From Oxytricha trifallax (Eukaryota > Ciliophora > Spirotrichea > Sporadotrichida > Oxytrichidae): a stretch of 64,000 nucleotides of DNA. Where the stretch lies: contig ARYC01000762.1 in NCBI GenBank assembly GCA_000711775.1, positions 28,958 through 92,957 on the forward strand. The letters run 5' to 3'. Position numbers and translations under genes: made by a program. Every line of letters begins with the position of its first letter. Position 1 is the first letter of the stretch. Shown piece after piece: positions 27,201-38,430 of this stretch. The notes below the pieces were generated by a model. It ran no database searches, had not been told where the DNA came from, and saw only the letters and a program-made list of their open reading frames with translations.

Positions 27201-29982
27201 AGAATAAATAAAAATAAATAAATTTTATATTAATTAAAGTTAAGTAATATAAAACTCTTAATGACAATTATATTGATTTGAAATATAAGTTAAAATATAT
27301 TGATTTGGGGGGGGGAAGTTTCCTGCACTGGTTTATGATAAAAAATAATTTTAGGGAAGTTTCCTGCACTTTTTTTAAAGTTTTAAATTTTTTATTTTTT
27401 TAATTTAATTAATCTTTTTAACAACTATCAACCAACTTCAGGACTAATTTTATTGTTATAATTATACTTTAATTTTTTAATTAATAGTAGATATCTATCT
27501 TCAGAATCCAAAAACTTTTACATTTTTCATCTAAAATTTTTAGGTTCTGTTTCTTAACCATTATATTGCTGTACTATAGTAATTCAAAATATTGTATTCA
27601 ATTGTTATTGAAATTCTGATTCAATTTATCTTGTTCTTACCATACCTAAATAATGTTACACTATATTTTCTTGAACTACTTAAATGATGAACAAAATGCT
27701 CTTAATATTTAATGGGTCATAAAATAATAAATTTGTTTATTTATGTAAAATTTATTAAATTTAACATAAAGAAAAAAACAGTGCAGGAAACTTCCCCCCC
27801 ATTGATTTTTATAAACACTTTGGAAAGTTATTTATGATAATTGCAAATTTTTTTAAAAATTCTGCAATTTATTGATGAGTATCGTAATTTAATTAATTTA
27901 TAAATATTTTATATTTCTCAATAAAATTAATTTATTATTCAATCGTATAAGCTGTTGGTTGGCGGGTAAAACATGAATGAAATTAAAAATATTCAAAAAT
28001 TTAATTTAGTAAAAATTATTTGAAACGTCAAAGTTATCCTTTGTTAGAACCGTTTCTTTTTGTAAATAATATATATTTATTAATTATTTCTATTGGCGCA
28101 TACTTTTAATTTGAATATGCTGTAGAATAAGTGATTTGATATTTAGATCTTTACAATCAAACTCAAAACATCTTAAATAAAATGCTTTAAATGTAGGAAA
28201 TTTTTTTAGGGTTGGGATTATTACAAGGTATAGAAGTCAAATTTATAGTTATTGTAAATAATTAGATCACTGAAAATGCTCTTGGATGATGCCTGAAGTT
28301 TATTTTACTAAGCTAAATTTTATTTTTTAATTATTATGTATGTATGTGGGTTTGGCTTGATCATTACTTACTCTGCCTTCTATTTGATTGATAGAGATAT
28401 TCTAGATTTATCGAAATATCTCATTTCTAAGAAATAAACTTAAACTTCTTCAATTGAATAAGAATTTCATTATTGCCTTTCTCAAATTCTGTCTCTCAAT
28501 CATACTTGTTTTTTATTTATTTTTTATTATTATTAATTTCGATATTAATAACAGGGAGTTCAAGTGATAGCTTAAATAGTTATTATATGTGAGTTCATTT
28601 AGTAGTTATCACATTTTTTATTATTGCAAAAAGGTATTTCTTCTTTTAATTAGATGGTAATCTCTAGTTTTTTTCCAATTTTTTTAGCCCTTTTATTTAA
28701 ATATGAATTAAAAACTATAAACTGCCTCTATCACCTAAAACTTAAATGAGAGCTTTGAAATCTAAATGGTTTCAAGGTTAAATTTTATAGTATTAGTGAA
28801 GGAGTAAAATGAGTGTCAAGAGACTACTGAGTTTTTAATATAGATGAGAAAGTAAACTTTTTTTCTATCATTAATAAGTTGAAATAAGCACATACAGATT
28901 TAAAAGATAGGCCTTAATAGGTACGTAATCTTAAATTAAAAATATGGAACTTTAACAGTAAAGTTGATATCAATTTAACAACTTTGAAAACAAACCCTAT
29001 ATGCATTATATGCCTTCTCCTTATCTTCTTATAGGTAGACATCCTTTAAAATGCCCGTACTTATTAATAAATTTTACAGAGACATTGAAATCAGTACACT
29101 TAAATTTGAATATTATTTTGATCTGTAAACAAGTAGGAGTCTATGAATGATGCAATAAAAATAGTGCAAGCACAAAAAGTGATTCAAGTATATAGAAGAA
29201 AGTAAGATTTCACCAGCTACCTGGTGCAGCAAGGTATGGAAGTCATATTAACTAATAACATATCCCCCTAACAAATTCATTACTAATCAAAGCACTTATA
29301 AAACTAACTAAGGGTTTTGGGGTTTTTAATAAATTTGAATTTAATTTAACTTTCATTTTGACCTTTAAATCATATACTAATGCTTCCTATGAACAAGCAT
29401 AGGGATGTCAAATATTTCCTTCTGCTGAGTTAAATATGTAAGTTCTTATACTACCTACCAATGATTTAAGTAACCAAGCTGCAACAACGAATTATAAGGG
29501 ATATTATTGTAAAAATGGAATAGTAATAATTTTCTCAACATTCAGGCATCCTGATCTATAAAAATTAATGTTTTTGAACCAAAATAATTATTAGGAGGTA
29601 TAAATTTCCTTACTTCATGTTATGGATTAGCACCTAAAATCATATTTCTTTCTTTTAAAACGATTTTTAAGTTTTAATCTTAAATAGTGATAATTTAAAT
29701 ATAATTTAACTTCCTCACCAACTAATATCTTTACATTACAGCTACTATCAAAGTTATAAAGTAAGCGAAGAGTCCTATCCGAGTCAATATAGTTACTATT
29801 CCTCCAAACAGTGACTTAAATTACTATAAAATTTATGAATAATAAATAAATGCAATTTAAATAAAATAATAATCTTTTCCCATAATAAATTGAGGAGAAT
29901 TGTTGTATTTTAAACTGATAGGGTGTCCAAATGAATCTTTTGATCTCACCCATTTTTATAGATTTTTTCGATACATCTCCAT
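15250..29982 (-). CDS. Paralog 3 of tandem ciliate membrane-protein array (richest in transposon-like IESs)
   Basis: Seen on the minus strand: ATG 29982 (or 29976), N-terminus 29886-29982; helix segment 29727-29822 (KSLFGGIVTILTRIGLFAYF); 28060-28153 (RSKYQITYSTAYSNQKYAPI); NFDV segment about 28018-28060; ectodomain 26995-27200 (VTQIPVEICREDRFDN); 25890-26110 (NAHCLDKNFNIVVKGSYAAN; LYPGQGMKCKSD); 24866-24940 plus 24165-24207 (QYFEEKNFDTPIKSTLYNQQ); 21365-21490; 19758-19832 and 19490-19715 (ETTKRQVTTLIDAISNIGGF, then a hydrophobic stretch and VKRLYLTEKDEM); tail pieces 16458-16625, 15974-16035, 15496-15556 and on towards 15250. Three transposon-like IESs interrupt coding sequence that is continuous in sister copies. 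After in-silico removal at the duplications every tested junction is in frame, so the gene may be functional after development. Confidence 0.78.
15469..15495. other. 27-bp IES, pointer GGATATAA (paralog 3 tail)
   Basis: GGATATAA at 15469-15476 and 15496-15503. Excision reads RILKNLYPKEMRIKNDEANK on the minus strand. Paralog 4 has an IES at the same place with the pointer TGGATATAA. Confidence 0.82.
15557..15973. mobile_element. Transposon-like IES with 8-bp duplication CTACATTT
   Basis: CTACATTT lies on both sides (15549-15556; 15974-15981). The insert splits the tail segment that is continuous in paralogs 2 and 4; removal gives LLIYLRQMQIKSSNDKVDK in frame. The ends are C/G-tract-like with a degenerate inverted TGCCCC motif. 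Private to paralog 3. Probably nonautonomous: no transposase ORF is visible. Confidence 0.8.
16036..16457. mobile_element. Transposon-like IES with GAATTTA duplication, G-tract ends
   Basis: GAATTTA flanks the insert (16029-16035; 16458-16464; one base short of 8). The left end starts GGAGGGGGGAAGTTTCCT and the right end is a C-tract (…GGAATCTTCCCCCC), with a second GGGGGGAAGTTTCCTGC inside at about 16080. Removal joins VKTVNS to LKNKTSERELL in frame. The terminal motif is shared with the elements at 17260, 27307 and 53005. Confidence 0.78.
17260..17774. mobile_element. G-tract MITE copy 1 (8-bp duplication ATATGTTT)
   Basis: 515 bp, starting with a G-run then GAAGTTTCCT and ending …GTGCAGGAAACTTCCCCCC, with an 8-bp direct duplication ATATGTTT (17252-17259; 17775-17782). 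The terminal inverted motif is itself doubled at each end (second copies near 17310 and 17735). The body, including a segment around 17450-17600, is recognisably the same as in the 27307 element and, inverted, the 53005 element. No coding capacity. An 8-bp duplication is typical of hAT-type transposases; that assignment is inference. Confidence 0.85.
19713..19757. other. IES, pointer CTT (paralog 3)
   Basis: CTT at 19713-19715 and 19758-19760. Removal of 45 bp gives D-K-Q-E-T-T-K-R on the minus strand. The insert happens to be open in frame, but homology with paralog 4 (same site, same pointer) shows it is an insert. Confidence 0.78.
21417..21447. other. IES, pointer TAAGT (paralog 3)
   Basis: TAAGT at 21417-21421 and 21448-21452. 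Removal of 31 bp gives F-T-Y-K-T-Y-Y-L-T-K-N-Y-V-E-L. Orthologous to the IESs at 9121 and 38798. Confidence 0.82.
22251..22718. mobile_element. Palindromic element with 8-bp duplication ATGTTTTG
   Basis: A long inverted repeat: the arm from 22251 (GATACCCCCTATGTGCTTGG…) recurs inverted up to 22718, centred near 22484. ATGTTTTG lies on each side (22243-22250; 22719-22726). It is located in a non-coding gap of paralog 3. The 63-codon open frame across its middle is a by-product of the palindrome. Confidence 0.82.
24208..24865. mobile_element. 658-bp palindromic TA-insertion inside a paralog 3 coding segment
   Basis: Two arms of about 300 bp are near-perfect inverted copies with ends AGGTTAATTTGTG / CACAAATTAACTT and a TA duplication (24206-24207; 24866-24867). 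It interrupts QQYFEEKNFDT…PIKS coding. Removing the element plus one TA reads N-F-D-T-P-I-K-S in frame, exactly as in paralog 4, where the site is empty. The TA target is the habit of Tc1/mariner-type elements; no transposase is encoded. Confidence 0.9.
25557..25580. repeat. Solo end of the G-tract MITE family
   Basis: GACAGGAACTTCCCCCC followed by ATATTTTT resembles the right end of the elements at 17260 and 27307, but no matching left end is nearby. Probably a remnant. Confidence 0.55.
26590..26810. mobile_element. Diverged copy of the TTAGCTGG…GGTACTATTT palindromic family
   Basis: AAAAATTAGCTGG with GGTGGTACTATTTAATCGCAT and, on the far side, an inverted CTAATTTTTAGTT. This matches the better-preserved foldback at 41925-42370. 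Lies between ectodomain segments of paralog 3; boundaries uncertain. Confidence 0.5.
27089..27124. other. IES, pointer ACT (paralog 3, ectodomain site)
   Basis: ACT at 27089-27091 and 27125-27127. Removal of 36 bp gives T-S-T-Y-L-E-K-V-T-Q-I on the minus strand. Same codon position as the IESs at 12481 and 41054, but a shorter pointer. Confidence 0.75.
27307..27800. mobile_element. G-tract MITE copy 2 (8-bp duplication ATTGATTT)
   Basis: 494 bp, same ends and body as the 17260 element; duplication ATTGATTT at 27299-27306 and 27801-27808. It sits in a non-coding gap of paralog 3. The interior shares the same ordered segments as copy 1 but has many substitutions, so it is not a recent duplicate. 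Confidence 0.88.
28147..29726. other. 1.58-kb IES private to paralog 3, pointer ATCTTTA
   Basis: ATCTTTA at 28147-28153 and 29727-29733. Excision reads V-M-Q-R-S-K-Y-Q-I on the minus strand, matching paralog 4 (V-M-Q-R-Q-N-Y-Q-I) and paralog 2, which have no insert here. Inside, at 29307-29324, is a G4T4-like run (GGGTTTTGGGGTTTTT). At 29139-29232 the plus strand has an open piece (M-N-D-A-I-K-I-V-Q-A-Q-K-V-I-Q-V-Y-R-R-K) that could be an unplaced coding segment. Confidence 0.82.
29817..29885. other. IES, pointer TAAATT (paralog 3, N-terminal site)
   Basis: TAAATT at 29817-29822 and 29886-29891. Removal of 69 bp joins NNSPQ to FKSLFGG in frame, at the same position as in paralogs 2 and 4. 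Confidence 0.88.
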
Positions 29983-31499
29983 TATTTAAAACTTGTAAAT
30001 ATTATAACTTTATTAAATCTATCAAAATCCTTTGATGGGAAAAGCATTTTCGTAATTTTATTAAATTAACTAAAAATATATAAAATTACTTAATTTTTCT
30101 AGTTTTGTTTTAACTTGTTTAATCATTAATTAAATAGAATATGTTGTTTTATAGTCAAAATTAATCATATATATTTATATATATATAAATATAAATATGA
30201 TTTTTTTCCCTTCAATTACCTGAATCAATGTTAATATATTTCAATACACTAAAAATAGTTAAAAATTAAAAAATATTTGTCTAAAGAAAACTTTCCCCTT
30301 CCAAATTACTTAATTTATGACCACATAACACGTAATTAAAATATTAATAAACGCTTTTTCTTTATACAAAAACTACAATTAATTTAATAAGATAGTTTAT
30401 TATACAACCTGATCTAATATATTTAAAATTCAATCTATTAATATTTTAATATTCAATTTTAATATTTAAAAATCCATATTTATTTTGATTGAAGTATATA
30501 ATAGTTATTTTTGATTTAAATTTTCTTAGGTATTTTGATTGAAAATCTATCATTAATTTGACAAAATAGTGAGAATTATGATTTTTCCTGATCTAAAGTT
30601 TAATCAAATTTTTTAGTATTTTTTGCCAAAGTTGTAGTTAAACTTAAATGATAAAAAAGTCTATATGCTGATGAAGTTTATAAAAGTTAAAGTTTTTTAA
30701 ATATAAAAGTCAAGAAAGAAAGATTAAAGTAGTGATATTTAAAATTCTCAATTATTGTCATAACCTACTGCATATTTCAAATTAAACAGAAATATTTCTA
30801 ATTAAAATTAATATTAAACTTAATATATTTAAAATTGTTAAAGATTAAGACAATTTGGAATCTATGAAATAATAAATTGCCATTTTTTATAAAAGGATTT
30901 ATTGATTAAAATACCGTAAACTTATTTTTAGCATAGGTACTCTAATACTTTTATAATTCTATATGTTAAATTATAAAATTTACCATATATAAGTTGTATA
31001 ATGTAAAAATGTAAATTAAAAAACAACAAATCTCTTATATTCTATTTTATTACCGCCTTATTTTAATATATTTTTTTATATCAATAATTCAAATCAATTA
31101 CTTGACCAAACAATGATTTATTTATGATTTTTAATAAATTAATTATAATTATTTTTGATTTGTAATATCTCTATTATGTTGCATCCTTTAATTTATCTTT
31201 TAAAATATTATTACTTCCAGTCTAAATTTAGGTATTACTTTAATCAATTTTCTTTTCTTTTTATCTCTAAATAATTTGATGGAATAGTTTCTAAGGTTCG
31301 TTTTCTATTGAAATTTCCTAATTATTATCGTTTTAAAATTCAAAGTATTTTTAGTTAATTTTTAATAAAATAAGGTAATTTAGCTAATAATGAATTTTAT
31401 TTAAAATAAGCCTTATTAAGGGTATTAAGGGGTTTTAAACTTAAATAGATTTGAAATATTATAAATCTTTAATTTACAGTAAATTCAATCATTTGTATT
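29983..31499. other. Spacer between paralog 3 start and paralog 4 tail
   Basis: AT-rich; includes an (AT)n-like stretch at 30165-30195 and a single GGGGTTTT at about 31418. No recognisable coding sequence apart from possible tail codons of paralog 4 near its left neighbour. Confidence 0.4.
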
Positions 31500-34400
31500 T
31501 AATTCTCTAGAAACTACACCTTTAATTAAATGATTTAAAATTCAAAGTTTTAATTATCTTAAATTTTCTTTCCCAATAGATTTTCCTCGTTGCTTTGGTT
31601 CTGTATATTTTCTATAGGAATTTCTTTTAAAGTTTTCATTTTATCTGGATATAAAACAAATAAAACCTATTTATTAATATATTGGATATAAGTTTTGAGA
31701 ATTCTCTTATCCACTTTATCATGATTAGATTTAATCTACATCTATCTCAAATATATCAAAAGCTATCTCTCATTAAATTTACTCTCAAATTTCTTAATAG
31801 ATTTAACTTTCAAAACATCCTTTTCAATTCTTAAAACATTCTATTTCATGAATGGAAGTAAGTATTTCTGATATTTTGCGATATTTACCTTATTTTATAA
31901 CTTTGACTAGTTCAAAATGCTCAAAATGTTTAAGATATCAAATGAGTTTATAAATAAATATGTATTTAAACCATAAAATCTTATACAAATTACTATATAT
32001 TAAAAGAAATTAAAAGTATTTTTATTACCTATATTAATCAAATTATTTTTCTAATTTCTTAATTCCTTTATTCAAGAGTTATACCTATGATTTAATTTTT
32101 GATTAGGAATTGTTTTACTTCTTCCAAAACACTAATATAAAAGAATAAAATAAATAATTTATATTTCTAATTTTGCAAGTTTTGATTTAATTATTATTAA
32201 TAAATAAAAAGTTTTGTAAATGAATAATTAAAATAATTTGAATTTGAGTATAAATATATATTACTTCAAATCCTAATAGATTACTTTTTTTACAATTTTA
32301 TTATTATAATTACTGTAAGAGAAAAATATATTTATATTTATTATCTTAAGTAAAATTCACTAAACTTTGAGTGAAATAAATAAATATGTATTTCTAAAAA
32401 TCAATTTTAAAACTGTTATAGTGTCATAAGAATGATTTTAAATGGTTAAAGCCTCTAGATATATTAGTGTAATAAGTGCACTTAATTAATCTTATTTTTT
32501 TGAATATCATCTCTTACTAATTCTCCAGACACATTATTTAGAATAATTACAATTCTTTTAAATCTATAATAAAATTAATTTAATTTAATTTATAGATTAT
32601 TTAGAGAAATATCTAGATTAGTGTGACCAATATCATCAGACTTATAAAATTAAGAATTTTGTGAATTTTAGTTTTTTCTATGAGACTCTACAATTTTAAT
32701 TTCGCTCAAATTTTCATTGATTAAAGATATGTTTGACAATATGCGTCAGTGATTATTGATTAATTTCATTAAATTAATATTTAATATAAATTATTAAAAA
32801 TCTATTTCATATAAAGTTTTTAAATTGAAATTATATTTTAAGTGTCATAATTTATCACTAAATTAATTATTTTTAGAGCTTAACATATAATACAGATTGA
32901 GCATAATAGTTTTACAATAAAAATATACATTATTGAATTATGAGTTATACTTTGATGTTAAATTATTCATCAAATTTGTTTACTCCAATAACAATTAAAA
33001 CTTTTCAATAAAATGTATCTTTTTCATATTATTTCCTATAATTGTTGGAATAATTTTTAATATGGAAAATTAAAAATTATTGAATAATAATTTTTTAAAT
33101 TCGTGGTATTTAATTTTTTTGAAACTTAAACAAACTGGAACATTTTAGATAGAGAATTCAAGATAAGATGGACTTTACTACTGGATCACTATAATTTTGG
33201 AATCAAGATGAACTAAATAAATCATTAAAAAATTAAAGTCGAGTTATCTCGCTCCAGGTGCGGGATTCAGGGTTACTGCCTATAGTAAAGTCCAGCTGAT
33301 TTAGAATTTTATATCGAACTAGTACAATATTGTTTAGGCAAGGACAAAGTTAACCGCCACGAATTTAAATAATTATAAAATTAATTTAATATAATTTACA
33401 AATTCAAATGTGTTGTAATTTTATTATATCATTATTAACAAGTCTAAGAAAATTAAAATAAAAATTGTAAAAGTAATGTGCTAATCTTTATTTGAAATAA
33501 TTTTAATATATTAAGCAATATTTTCATGTTTGATTTCAAATATAGTAGATTAGTCTAAATTTTCTTATGTATCAACAAATATTTTCCTACTATATATTAA
33601 ATCCATATTATTTGAGGATAAAATTTAAATTCTTAAGATTTAATTTTATTTTTAATTTTATTCTATCTCTATAATTTAAAAATATATATTAGTTGTTTAA
33701 TAATCGTATCATTTAATTGAAAAAAATTAACACAAAAATAAACCAAAAACAAAATATAAGTGACTTTAAAATATTACTCTGGACATCAATGATTTGGTCT
33801 AGATTAATTTAAATTTTAAATTTATAGAAAAAAGTATATTGTTTTTTATCCCTAAAATAGTTGGCCAAAATCATTAATAAAGTAGTTTAATTATCCTTAA
33901 TATTTTGTGATAAAAAATGCATTATCTAACTTATTATAAAAAAAACTAAAGAAATTTCTATGTACTTAAAAGAAATTGATTGTATTTGGAAAAATGCTTT
34001 ATCTTTCTTACTCGTGAAAAAATAACATTTTTCAAAATTATTTTGATTATTTAGAAAATTATATTTCAATTTTTTAGATGTAATTAGCATGCTAATATTA
34101 AAATAATAAGTATTATTTCATTAATATTAGAAAAATTATTTATTTTTCCAAAATTGCATGATTTTTTACAAACAAAATTCCTAGTGAAAGTAAAAAAAAT
34201 ATTTAAAGCAATTTAACGGTGTTCAAAACTTAATGATCTAAATTAAAATAAATTTATTATCCCCTAGTTTGTATAAAATCAAACTTTCATTCTTAGTCGT
34301 GACGAAGACGTATCTGAGTGAGTTGACGTGGCAATTCCGTGAAGAGGAAGTCATGATGTAATAAATTCCGAAAAAAACCACTTCCGCTATCACCTAGTTT

Positions 34401-37400
34401 TCCTCATGAATCAAGATGTTGATAGAGCCAAACCTGAACAACAGAACTCTAGAATTCAACTACCAGCTGGGAAAAGTATTCCCTATCCATTCGCTGTGGT
34501 AGCTTTAGCACCCCTAATCAGATGTAGAAGAAAAATCTTTATCTTTAGCTTCAATGGTTTTCATCTTCTCACTTTAGAAGTCAAAGCGTACCTTCATCCT
34601 CCTCCCTATTACTTTAAAGCTGAACTCAAGCCAGGTGACTCATCTAAAGCAGGGAAATCCTAGGATCCTCGCCCACTCGAGGAGTGTAGTAGTTGGCAGA
34701 TTGAACCCCGCTGACTGGTCCCTCATGCGTTGCACCTAGCAGCTCATTATTTTCCCACAGTAGGCCTTTGTGTAGTAGAAAGCTCTATTAGAAAGTCCTA
34801 AGTGAGATTGGTACCTCAACTAGCAATTAACTTTCTAATTTAACAATTGTTTAAATTTAGCTTTCATTTTCATAAAATCCGTAAATAACCCTAACATTTT
34901 AATTTTACGTAGTTTTTTTTTCAAAATTCAATTTATTATAATAAGAATGTTTTAAGCTTCGGGTTGCAATTTTATCTGTTTTCTTAAATCAAGTTTAAAC
35001 TATAAATATAATTATGAATTTACTCTTGTCATGTTTTTCATATAGATAAAGTCTTTTAATAATAAATCCCCAGATCTCTTAAAATATTTTTGAATGATAA
35101 ATTGAACGCTTACTTTTTTATATTTTATATAGGGCTTTTATGATCTAGAAATATTGTTTAATGTGAGTATAAGAATTGAGTTCTAAGAAGATATAATATT
35201 AGAAGAATTAATAAACTTCAAGTTAAAAAATGATTACTGAGTTTTATTACCTAAATCATAAATTCTTTTCCTTATTTGATTTTGTAAAAACTTTTTCCTC
35301 TTTGATCACCTAAATTAATGTTTGCTTATTCATTAAAATGTTTGAATCACTGAAAAGATACTTTTTATCAGCTTGAATGATAAAGTATATATTTTTATTA
35401 AACTTCTCGGCAAATTGCTGCACCACTCTCTAGTGAAACTTTCATATCTCTCCAATCTTCTTTTGAGAATCATTCTAAAGTTTTTCATATATTTAATTAA
35501 TTAAAAGTTTTAAGCTTTGAGTGTTATTATAGATAGTTAAATCTTGTAAAGCTTGACATATTAAAAAAAGCAGCTTTCGTAGATAAATTAGTAAATAGAT
35601 TGTTAATCTAGATTTTATATTTTCAAATAATTTAATTACTGTCTGATTTTATATAATTTACAAGTGCATCATAGAATTAGTATTTTAAGATTTAGCTTTA
35701 GAAGTTAATCGTTAAACATTTAAAATACATTTATAAGTTAAATTATCAAAGAGAATAATTTAATTAATGCAATCGATATCATGCACTTTAAGCAAGAAAG
35801 TTTTAGCAATATGTTTTTCAAGTATCATATTTGAAGAGATATTCAACATGATTTTTATGAAAAACTTATTTTACAAGAGGAAGCTTTACAGAACTATAAG
35901 TATACTTACTACAAGAAAAGTTCCAGTTTCTGGTCAATAGTTTCCGATGGGTAGATCAACAAGAATTTCAGTAAAGCCAAAGTGACTAGGTTAAGGAAGC
36001 AAAGGTTCTGATCAGTATAACTCACAGAACACTTTTGGTGACAGCAAGTATTATTCTAAAGATTAAGTTTTCGTAGAAGTAATGTTGATTTTATATAATG
36101 CTGTCAAATTTCCTGGGTTTCCTAAACTTGAAAATAAGTTGTTTTAAACAGTAAGATCAAACAGCATTTGCGGATTTATGAAACAATTTATTTATTAAAT
36201 GGATATAAATTAGTTGAAGTTAATCATAATAACCATTTTGAAGCATAAAGAGCAAATTAAAAAAAAATAATGCCATTAAATAGATAACATCGCTTAATCT
36301 CTTAGAATGAAATATTAGAATCTCAATTCCGGCTAGATTTTTAAATAAAACTATAACCTTAAAACTCTTATTACAGGGCTATTATCATTAAAAATAAATC
36401 AAGCTGTTCAGGGGTTTTGGGGTTTTAAATTGATTGATAGAACAATCTCTATTAAATTCCACTAATTAATATCGAGACTGTTGCTAAGGTAGAATTTTTG
36501 AATTGAAAATCGAAATGATTAATTAATGTATATATACAGCACTTTGCAAACAAAATATCATGCAATAAGTGGGTTTGGTGTTATGAAGGAACACAAAATG
36601 ATCAAAATTATCTCTATTTTTTGTTGTATTTTCTCTTTACATCAATATTTGTAGTCTGAGCTAAAACTAAATTTTATGCACAAGAATCAAAACTACATAT
36701 CCCTATATTTTAGTCGTCAATCAGTCTCGTGCTACTCTTACTGCTTCTGGATTTGCAAGTTTTACAGATTATCTTTGAGTTCTTCGCTTGAGAGGTTTGA
36801 GCAGAGAGTAGATTTTGTAATTGCTGAAATCAGTTTATTTAGGAAAACTTAATTATTAACTTTTAATTTATTAAATAGAATTAAGCAGTTATAAATTAAA
36901 ATAATTAAGACACATTAAAACATTTTCAGTTTTAATGTAAAAAGACAAAAGTTTAATAGAAAATTATTTCTCTATATAGAATTATTATTAAAAAAGTGTT
37001 GTTTAATTTTTAACTAATCTAAATTAATATTTGACAGATCTTAATTATTTTAATTTATAACTGCTTAATTCTATTTAATAAATTAAAAGTTAATAATTAA
37101 GTTTTCCAAAAATAAACTGATTTCAGCAATTACAAAATCTACTCTCTGCTCAAACCTCTCAAGCGAAGAACTCAAAGATAATCTGTAAAACTTGCAAATC
37201 CAGAAGCAGTAAGAGTAGCACGAGACTGATTGACGACTAAAATATAGGGATATGTAGTTTTGATTCTTGTGCATAAAATTTAGTTTTAGCTCAGACTACA
37301 AATATTGATGTAAAGAGAAAATACAACAAAAAATAGAGATAATTTTGATCATTTTGTGTTCCTTCATAACACCAAACCCACTTATTGCATGATATTTTGT

Positions 37401-38392
37401 TTGCAAAGTGCTGTATATATACATTAATTAATCATTTCGATTTTCAATTCAAAAATTCTACCTTAATACTATGCTCATAAATCCTCCTGTATTTGAAATT
37501 GCTTCTATCAAAGTAGTCACTTATCGCTTTGTTGTTTCTTTAGTTAAATAACAAAATTAAAAAATCTTGCTTATCAGACATATAAAATGATAAATCCATG
37601 ATACACCCGTTATCATCAGGTCAAATCTCTCGTTAAATTTATATGCATTTATTTGTCATAAAAATAGGCATTAATTCAATAATTTATATAAATAAAAAAA
37701 AGGATGATTATTCTAAAAGTTTAAAATTAAAAAAATTAGTGAAAACTTATTGCCAATTTTTAAAATATATATAAATATATAATTAAATCTAGATAAACTC
37801 ATTTATATAATTTAATTTATAAAATAAAAGGTATAAAATTCAATAATTTATAGAGTTATATTTTCTGTGTATTTTAAATTAAAAATAAATTTTAGGTTTC
37901 AGTTAATTTATTGAGATAAATGTAATATTTCTATATCAAGCCTATTATAATTAACAAGTTATATAAAAAAAATTGTTAAATCAGGAACTTCATATTTTAA
38001 AATGACTTTTCATACCAATTTTATTTATAATAGAGAAAAAATTATAATAAAGCAGCTATTATAATTAAAATTTAAATTAATTAAACTATCTTTATAATTA
38101 TTTAGTATTTTTATTTTTAAAAATGGTATTGATTTTAATTATTTTTGTTTTTTTTAAAAATATTTATAATAATGTAAATAAATTCCAAAAATTTTATAAT
38201 ATATATATATATAAATATAAATCGTTGTGAAACGGATTCTAAAGAGAATTTATTATATGTCAAATTTTGATTATAAATGACTTAAGAAAGGTATGAATCA
38301 ATACTAAAATAAAATATAGATATTATAATTGAATTATTATTATATTCGTTTGATTTCACAAATAAATTAACATTTATATATAAGCTATTGAA

Positions 38393-38430
<38 letters not shown>

